Positions 59,971 to 64,000 of a stretch of 64,000 nucleotides of DNA are shown piece after piece; position 1 is the stretch's first letter; each line of letters starts with the position of its first letter. Under the pieces are notes generated by a model. It was not told the origin of the DNA and ran no database searches. It saw only the letters and a list, made by a program, of their open reading frames with translations. Made by a program: the position numbers and the translations under genes. This DNA is from Pseudobdellovibrionaceae bacterium. Its GTDB lineage: Bacteria; Bdellovibrionota; Bdellovibrionia; Bdellovibrionales; Bdellovibrionaceae. The stretch covers positions 62,001 through 126,000 of the forward strand of contig JAHBUV010000001.1 of the NCBI GenBank assembly GCA_019637915.1, written 5' to 3'.

Positions 59971-61257
59971 TCAGTCCGTCAGCGCCTCGAGCATGCCGAG
60001 GAAGCCGGCCGCTTCCGTTTCGCCGTTTTCGTTGAGCTGGCGGCGGCTTTCCCCCAGCCGCTCGGAGAACCGACGCATGCTGTTCTCGATCGCCCGGGTG
60101 CTGTAGACGTTGCGGCTGTTTTTCCTCACGGTGTCGGCGAAATCGCGCGCGGCGGGCTCGAGGAATTCCGCCAGTCGCGTGATGCGCGCGATCCTCTTCA
60201 GGAAGAAATCATTCATCCCGGCCGGTTTCTTTTCGAGCTTCTTCGCCTCGTCCCTGGAAATCAGGATCGCCATTTCCAGGCCCTGCCAGCGGGGATCGAC
60301 GGCTTTCCGGCGCAGGATGTTTTTCTGGAACCAGGTGAGGGCTTCCCCGTCCGTCACGCGCACGGTCGCCCATTGGTACTCATCGTCTTTTTTCTTCGTC
60401 CAGGGGCGGGCGTCGGGAAGGATCTCGGCCTGGCCCTTCTTGATGGCGAGGGTGAAGATCTCCGCGCTGGCCTTCCAGGCGGAGATGAAGTGGGGGAAAC
60501 GCTCGCTGTGATCGACGATCCAGTTCATCGCGATCGCCCACTCCTCGCGGGAGACCTCGGGATTTTTCAGGATGCTCAGGAAGTTCCGGGCGCTCTGGCG
60601 GTGCGCGAGGACCTCATCCAGGCTGAAATAATCGGAGTAGGCTTTCGTCTTCGATCCCGGGATGGCGGTTTTGACCGGCGTGAACTGGTTCATCTGCAGG
60701 GAGGAGAGCATCAGGCGCTCGAAAACATGCTCCGGCTGCCGGCCGCGGGTGAAATCGATGGCATGACGGACTTCGTGCAGGAGCAGGGGGCTGGGGCCGC
60801 GCTCCCCCAGGGAGTTCGCGTCGAAATAAATCACGCGCTGATCGGGCACGTACATGGCCGCCGCGCCGTCGCTCACGGCCTCGAGGGAGTACTGCAGTTC
60901 GATGTTGCGGTTGGCCAGGCCGGCGGCGATTTTCGCGATCGGCGTTTTCCCTCCGGGCTCGATCACCAGGCCCGGGTGGAGTTTTTCCTTCGAGAATCGC
61001 GTCTTGATGCCTTTTTGGGTGAAGAACTTGCGCGCCGAACGGATCAGCTTGGGGTCCCGCGTCTGGCGGAACTTTTTCTCGAAGTCCTTGAGATCGGGAA
61101 CAATGTCGAGATCCCGGCGGGACGCTCGCGCCGCCGTTTCCAGGACGTCGTTTTCAAAAACGGACGTGCAGGCGGATTGGGACCAGGCCGTCTGCGGCAG
61201 CCCGGTGGTCGCAAAAGTCATCAGGACGGAAGAGAGGATCCAGCTTTTTTTGCTCAT
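59971..61257 (-). CDS. Putative secreted HExxH zinc metallopeptidase
   Basis: A 428-residue exported protein (signal ends W-S-Q or after). Residues 161-165 are H-E-V-R-H, an HExxH zinc site in L-L-L-H-E-V-R-H-A-I-D, and Glu215 in F-S-L-D-E-V-L-A-H-R-Q-S-A is a likely third zinc ligand about 50 residues later, as in gluzincins. The same F-S-L-D-E-x-L-A-H-R-Q-S-A block recurs in the paralog at 63343, supporting its importance. The long C-terminal half is helical. AAAGGA lies before the ATG at 61257. Third gene of an operon behind two small exported paralogs (17-bp gap). Family unknown; peptidase activity is inference. Confidence 0.72.
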   Translation of the reverse strand: MSKKSWILSSVLMTFATTGLPQTAWSQSACTSVFENDVLETAARASRRDLDIVPDLKDFEKKFRQTRDPKLIRSARKFFTQKGIKTRFSKEKLHPGLVIEPGGKTPIAKIAAGLANRNIELQYSLEAVSDGAAAMYVPDQRVIYFDANSLGERGPSPLLLHEVRHAIDFTRGRQPEHVFERLMLSSLQMNQFTPVKTAIPGSKTKAYSDYFSLDEVLAHRQSARNFLSILKNPEVSREEWAIAMNWIVDHSERFPHFISAWKASAEIFTLAIKKGQAEILPDARPWTKKKDDEYQWATVRVTDGEALTWFQKNILRRKAVDPRWQGLEMAILISRDEAKKLEKKPAGMNDFFLKRIARITRLAEFLEPAARDFADTVRKNSRNVYSTRAIENSMRRFSERLGESRRQLNENGETEAAGFLGMLEALTD

Positions 61258-61274
61258 GGGTTTCCTTTTTTTGA

Positions 61275-61706
61275 TCAGCGTTCCTGGCAATCGAATTGGA
61301 TGTTGTCGCCTTTCAACGTCGTCTCATCGCGCGGCACGTTCGACGTGTCGTTTTTCACGAGGATCCGCGTCCCGGGGGCCAGGAGGAAGCCGCCCATTTG
61401 GGGATCCGACAGGACGCGCTCGTGGTTGTCGACGGACAGGCAGTGAACGAGGCTGCTCTCGCCCGAGCCGTCGGGGTTGAGGAAGCGGACTCGCATGGAC
61501 TGGCCCGAACGCAGGGTCTGAACGACGGTCTCGCGGGGTTTTTCCTCTTCCTTGCCGGCGGGAAGGGGAACTTGTTCCTGCTTGGCCTGTTCTTGATTCC
61601 GCTGGGCGCCGGCGACCTGGTCCTTGGCTTTGCGGCCTTCGGACGAATGGCAGGCGGCCAGCGACAGCAGCGAGGGGACCAGGAGGACGGTCAGGAGGTT
61701 TTTCAT
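61275..61706 (-). CDS. Lipoprotein, paralog of the upstream secreted protein
   Basis: A 143-residue lipoprotein with lipobox L-A-A-C, then a Gln/Lys/Glu-rich helical linker and a beta-domain with S-L-V-H-C-L-S-V-D, G-G-F-L-L-A-P-G-T-R-I-L-V-K-N-D-T-S and a final I-Q-F-D-C. The beta-domain is clearly related to that of the gene just upstream (same G-G-x-L-L-x-P-G-x-x-x-x-V-K-N-D-T-S and paired Cys). Start overlaps the upstream stop (ATGA). Function unknown; may interact with the HExxH protein encoded next. Confidence 0.78.
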   Translation of the reverse strand: MKNLLTVLLVPSLLSLAACHSSEGRKAKDQVAGAQRNQEQAKQEQVPLPAGKEEEKPRETVVQTLRSGQSMRVRFLNPDGSGESSLVHCLSVDNHERVLSDPQMGGFLLAPGTRILVKNDTSNVPRDETTLKGDNIQFDCQER

Positions 61707-62104
61707 GCGGCCTTCTTTTTGACGGGCGGTTTGGGCGGCGTTTTCACGGGAGCTTTCGGCGTCACTTTCGGCGCGGCCTTGCATTCGAAACGGATGAAGG
61801 CGCTCTTCACCTGGCTGCCGTCGTTGAAGCTCCGGCTGGTGTCGTTCTTCACGGTGACCTTGGATCCCGGCATCAGCAGGAGGCCGCCGGTGCGTTCCTG
61901 GGAAAGCATCTGCTGGGCGGACTCCGGGTCGGGCAGGCAACTCACCGTGCTGCGTCCGCTGACGCCGGCGGGCTGTTTCAGCAGCACCATGGAGGTCTCG
62001 CCGACCTGAAGGGTGCGGATGAGCAAATCGCCTTTGACCACATCCGCCGCCGAGGCGCCGCCAGCGACCCAGGTCAGGGCCATCAAAACCAAGAGCTTCT
62101 TCAT
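61703..62104 (-). CDS. Small secreted protein, first of a paralogous pair
   Basis: A 133-residue exported protein (signal ends A-S-A). It has the same beta-domain as the next gene: T-V-S-C-L-P-D-P, G-G-L-L-L-M-P-G-S-K-V-T-V-K-N-D-T-S and F-I-R-F-E-C, followed by a Pro/Lys-rich tail (P-K-A-P-V-K-T-P-P-K-P-P-V-K-K-K) that could bind peptidoglycan or another protein. AAAGGA before the ATG at 62104. It starts the operon with the lipoprotein and the HExxH protein. Confidence 0.75.
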   Translation of the reverse strand: MKKLLVLMALTWVAGGASAADVVKGDLLIRTLQVGETSMVLLKQPAGVSGRSTVSCLPDPESAQQMLSQERTGGLLLMPGSKVTVKNDTSRSFNDGSQVKSAFIRFECKAAPKVTPKAPVKTPPKPPVKKKAA

Positions 62105-62164
62105 CGGTCGTCCTTTGCTTTTGAGATCGAACCTGTCACCGAAATCGACCCGGGTGACGTTCTT

Positions 62165-62189
62165 GGGCCTTTCCGGAAGGCCCGGAAAG
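62165..62189. other. Overlapping inverted repeats between lplA and the small secreted gene
   Basis: GGGCCTT/AAGGCCC and CTTTCCGG/CCGGAAAG are nested over the same region, permitting two alternative hairpins. No T-run follows, so termination or attenuation is only a possibility. Confidence 0.35.
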
Positions 62190-62260
62190 CAATGAACGTC
62201 GACCCGCAGGCTTTTCAGCTTGATCAGGGCTTCACGGAGCAAAAGCCGTGCAAAGAGGGG

Positions 62261-63280
62261 CTAGACTTCGATCTGCCGGCGGAGCCAGGCTTCCAATTCG
62301 TCCAAGCCCGTTTGGAGGTCGGCATGGGTCTCCCGCAGCCGGCGCAGGGCCTGGTGAACGCTGGCGCCGGTGTAGGGCCGCTCCAGCAGGAGTTCGCGCA
62401 ACTCATCGATCAGCGGCGGATGCAGGGAATCGGTGAAGATCCTCATGTCCTTGATCAAGGCCTCTTCGACGCGGAATTGGAAATGGAAGAATCCCAGGGA
62501 CAGGTACTCATCCATCTCGTGGGTGAACTCCAGGGTGTGGCCATAGAGCCAGTCCCAGGATTGCAGTTCCTCGTAGGTCGCCTTGAGCCGGGGGATGCCG
62601 TTCAGGCTTTCCAGGGAGAGGGGCGTGATCTCGGCCCGGGCCCCGTAAAACGACTCGAACGAGCGGCTGAGGGCGGTGACGATCCGTTCGTGGCTGATCT
62701 CGGGGTTGATCTCGTTGAGATTCACCACGCGGGACCGCACCGACTCCTTGCCCTTGGCCTGCAGCTTCTTCGGGCTGGGCGTGAGGTAATGGCTGAGGCG
62801 CGAAAGATCCGTGTTCAATAAAAGAGTGCCGTGATGGAAGGCGCGGTCTTTCTTCTCGCGGTAGGCGCTGCCGCTGAATTTCCGCGGTCCGTCGGCGAAG
62901 GGGATCAGCAGATCGTTGCGGCCCGAGGCCTCGCCCTCGACGCCGAGGGTTTTCAGCCCGTCGAGGAGGATGCGCACGTTGTTGGCGCGGCTGTAGGACT
63001 CTTTCGGCGACAAGAACGTGAAACAGGTGTTGCCGAGGTCGTGAAAAACCGCGCCGCCGCCGGAGCGCCGCCGGGCCAGGTGAACGCCCTCTTCCTTCAT
63101 GCGCGCGAGGTGGCACTCGGACCAGGGATTCTGATTGCGACCGATGACGACGGTGCTGTCGTTGCGCCACAGGAACAGCACCTGCTGGTCGGGATCCAGG
63201 TGATCGAAGAGCCATTCCTCCGTGCCGATGTTCAGATAGGGATTGAGGCTTTCCGAGAGGAAGATTTTCAGTTTTTCCAT
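62261..63280 (-). CDS. lplA: Lipoate-protein ligase
   Basis: A 339-residue enzyme attaching lipoate to lipoyl domains of 2-oxoacid dehydrogenases via lipoyl-AMP. Motifs: N-I-G-T-E-E-W-L, V-V-I-G-R-N-Q-N-P-W, the lipoate-binding loop R-R-R-S-G-G-G-A-V-F-H-D, and K-F-S-G-S-A-Y (catalytic Lys region), followed by the C-terminal domain. Scavenges lipoate from the medium or from degraded prey protein (inference). It interrupts the cluster of HExxH-related genes. Confidence 0.94.
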   Translation of the reverse strand: MEKLKIFLSESLNPYLNIGTEEWLFDHLDPDQQVLFLWRNDSTVVIGRNQNPWSECHLARMKEEGVHLARRRSGGGAVFHDLGNTCFTFLSPKESYSRANNVRILLDGLKTLGVEGEASGRNDLLIPFADGPRKFSGSAYREKKDRAFHHGTLLLNTDLSRLSHYLTPSPKKLQAKGKESVRSRVVNLNEINPEISHERIVTALSRSFESFYGARAEITPLSLESLNGIPRLKATYEELQSWDWLYGHTLEFTHEMDEYLSLGFFHFQFRVEEALIKDMRIFTDSLHPPLIDELRELLLERPYTGASVHQALRRLRETHADLQTGLDELEAWLRRQIEV

Positions 63281-63342
63281 GGAGCTCCGACCATAACGCC
63301 GGAGGGAGGCGTCTCCAAGCTGAAACTTCCGGAAATCCCGCC

Positions 63343-63999
63343 CTAGCCCATGCGATCGAGGTCGCGGCGGTGCTCGGCCAGGGCGCGGTGAAGGTCGCGG
63401 AGGGCGTTTTCCATTCTTTCCGTGGATTGCCCGGGTTTGAAGGTCATCGTGGCCTCGTAAAATTCCCGGGCGGGCGCTTCGAGGGCGCCGAGCAGGACGT
63501 CGATCTTCTCCAGGCGTTTCAGGAAAATTTTTTGCGCGTCCTTTTCCCCCCGATGCAGGACCGCCGTGTCGCGCTCATTGAAGAGCAGTGTCATGCGCAG
63601 GCCCTGCCAGGGGTTCCCCTCCGTCTGGCGGAGGATGTTTTTCTGAAACCAGTTGAGGGAGGCCGGCTCGTCCACGATCAATGAGACCCAGAAGTATTTT
63701 TTGCTGGAAGCGTGCCGGACGGGTTCGACCGCGAGGTTTCTCCGGGACAGTTCCCCTTCGAACACTCTCGAGGTCGCTTTCCAGCTTTCGCTGAAGTGGA
63801 TGAAGCGCAGGGCGTGCTGCTGCAGGTACCTCAAAAGGTTCGCGTGTTTTTCGGCGTCGATCTCGCGTTTGAGCCGGCGCAGGGCGATCCCGGCGCTCTG
63901 CCGGTGGGCGAGGATTTCATCCAGGGAGAAGTAAGTGGTGTAGGAGTTTTTCGAGACGGCCCCCGGCAGCGTGGCTTCGCGTTCCATCTCCCGGGTGGT
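63343..63999 (-). CDS. Paralog of the HExxH protein, 5' end outside window
   Basis: Only the C-terminal 218 residues are visible; the frame stays open to the right edge. It matches residues about 200-428 of the HExxH protein at 59971, sharing F-S-L-D-E-I-L-A-H-R-Q-S-A, W-K-A-T-S-R-V-F, L-N-W-F-Q-K-N-I-L-R and W-Q-G-L-R-M. The zinc motif itself would lie beyond the window. This indicates a small family of exported metallopeptidase-like proteins in one locus. Confidence 0.75.
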   Translation of the reverse strand, partial: TTREMEREATLPGAVSKNSYTTYFSLDEILAHRQSAGIALRRLKREIDAEKHANLLRYLQQHALRFIHFSESWKATSRVFEGELSRRNLAVEPVRHASSKKYFWVSLIVDEPASLNWFQKNILRQTEGNPWQGLRMTLLFNERDTAVLHRGEKDAQKIFLKRLEKIDVLLGALEAPAREFYEATMTFKPGQSTERMENALRDLHRALAEHRRDLDRMG

Positions 64000-64000
64000 G

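Overview
The window is GC-rich, densely packed, Gram-negative DNA. It carries TolC/RND efflux, an OmpA-like small beta-barrel, many lipoproteins with a clear lipobox, several secreted nucleases and proteases, and beta-oxidation genes. The mix (secreted serine proteases, endonuclease I, an H1-like basic protein, tryptophan dioxygenase, IcmF, many exported proteins of unknown role) fits a Bdellovibrionota/former-deltaproteobacterial lineage. That placement is an inference from gene content; there is no rRNA here to confirm it. I see no rRNA, tRNA, CRISPR array, prophage or intact insertion sequence.

Layout. 1-9.2 kb: end of a helical-repeat protein, DUF72 protein, soluble histidine kinase, secreted HNH nuclease, His-rich lipoprotein, then a TetR-TolC-RND efflux operon behind a strong TetR-type operator. 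9.2-16.7 kb: a Tat-exported HiPIP, FadD, a proline-rich lipoprotein, Bcp peroxiredoxin, a secreted-protein/ureohydrolase/tryptophan-dioxygenase operon, and a beta-barrel protein. 16.7-24.2 kb: QueG and the CCA enzyme diverging from a perfect palindrome, an RDD protein, a LuxR-type regulator with a thioesterase, two tandem trypsin-like proteases, a HigBA module and an H1-like protein. 24.2-30.5 kb: HflX, a nitronate-monooxygenase-like enzyme, an alpha/beta hydrolase flanked by an 18-bp direct repeat, and a hybrid malic enzyme. 30.5-43.6 kb: FadI-FadJ, small exported proteins, a RelA/SpoT-like nucleotidyltransferase coupled to PlsC, and an Hbd-crotonase-IcmF operon. 43.6-51.5 kb: an AT-richer patch, a FAD oxidoreductase, Psd, a PLD-like protein and a divergent pair of QueD/PTPS-fold genes. 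51.5-64 kb: FeoAB, a CBS protein, a glycosyltransferase-deacetylase fusion, endonuclease I, an MFS exporter, and a cluster of paralogous exported proteins with a putative zinc peptidase, interrupted by lipoate ligase.

How it works together. FadD, the thioesterase, FadI/FadJ, Hbd, crotonase, IcmF and MaeB form a dispersed set for acyl-CoA activation, beta-oxidation, C4 acyl-CoA isomerisation and anaplerotic pyruvate/malate balance. Tryptophan dioxygenase and the ureohydrolase add amino-acid catabolism. QueG and the QueD-like genes point to queuosine synthesis. Exported nucleases, proteases, lipase-fold and metallopeptidase-like proteins fit a scavenging or predatory lifestyle.

The strongest candidate for something undescribed is the protein at 35325-36425. 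Its C-terminus matches the RelA/SpoT synthetase signature residue for residue in spacing, it has no HD or TGS/ACT domains, and it is expressed from a consensus promoter that predicts a leaderless message translationally coupled to plsC. Other structural signals worth attention are the palindrome containing two divergent start codons (17758-17779), a dispersed long palindrome with a compensatory base-pair change (43529 and 50276), and three CAATTGAA boxes at one-helical-turn spacing before the HiPIP gene.
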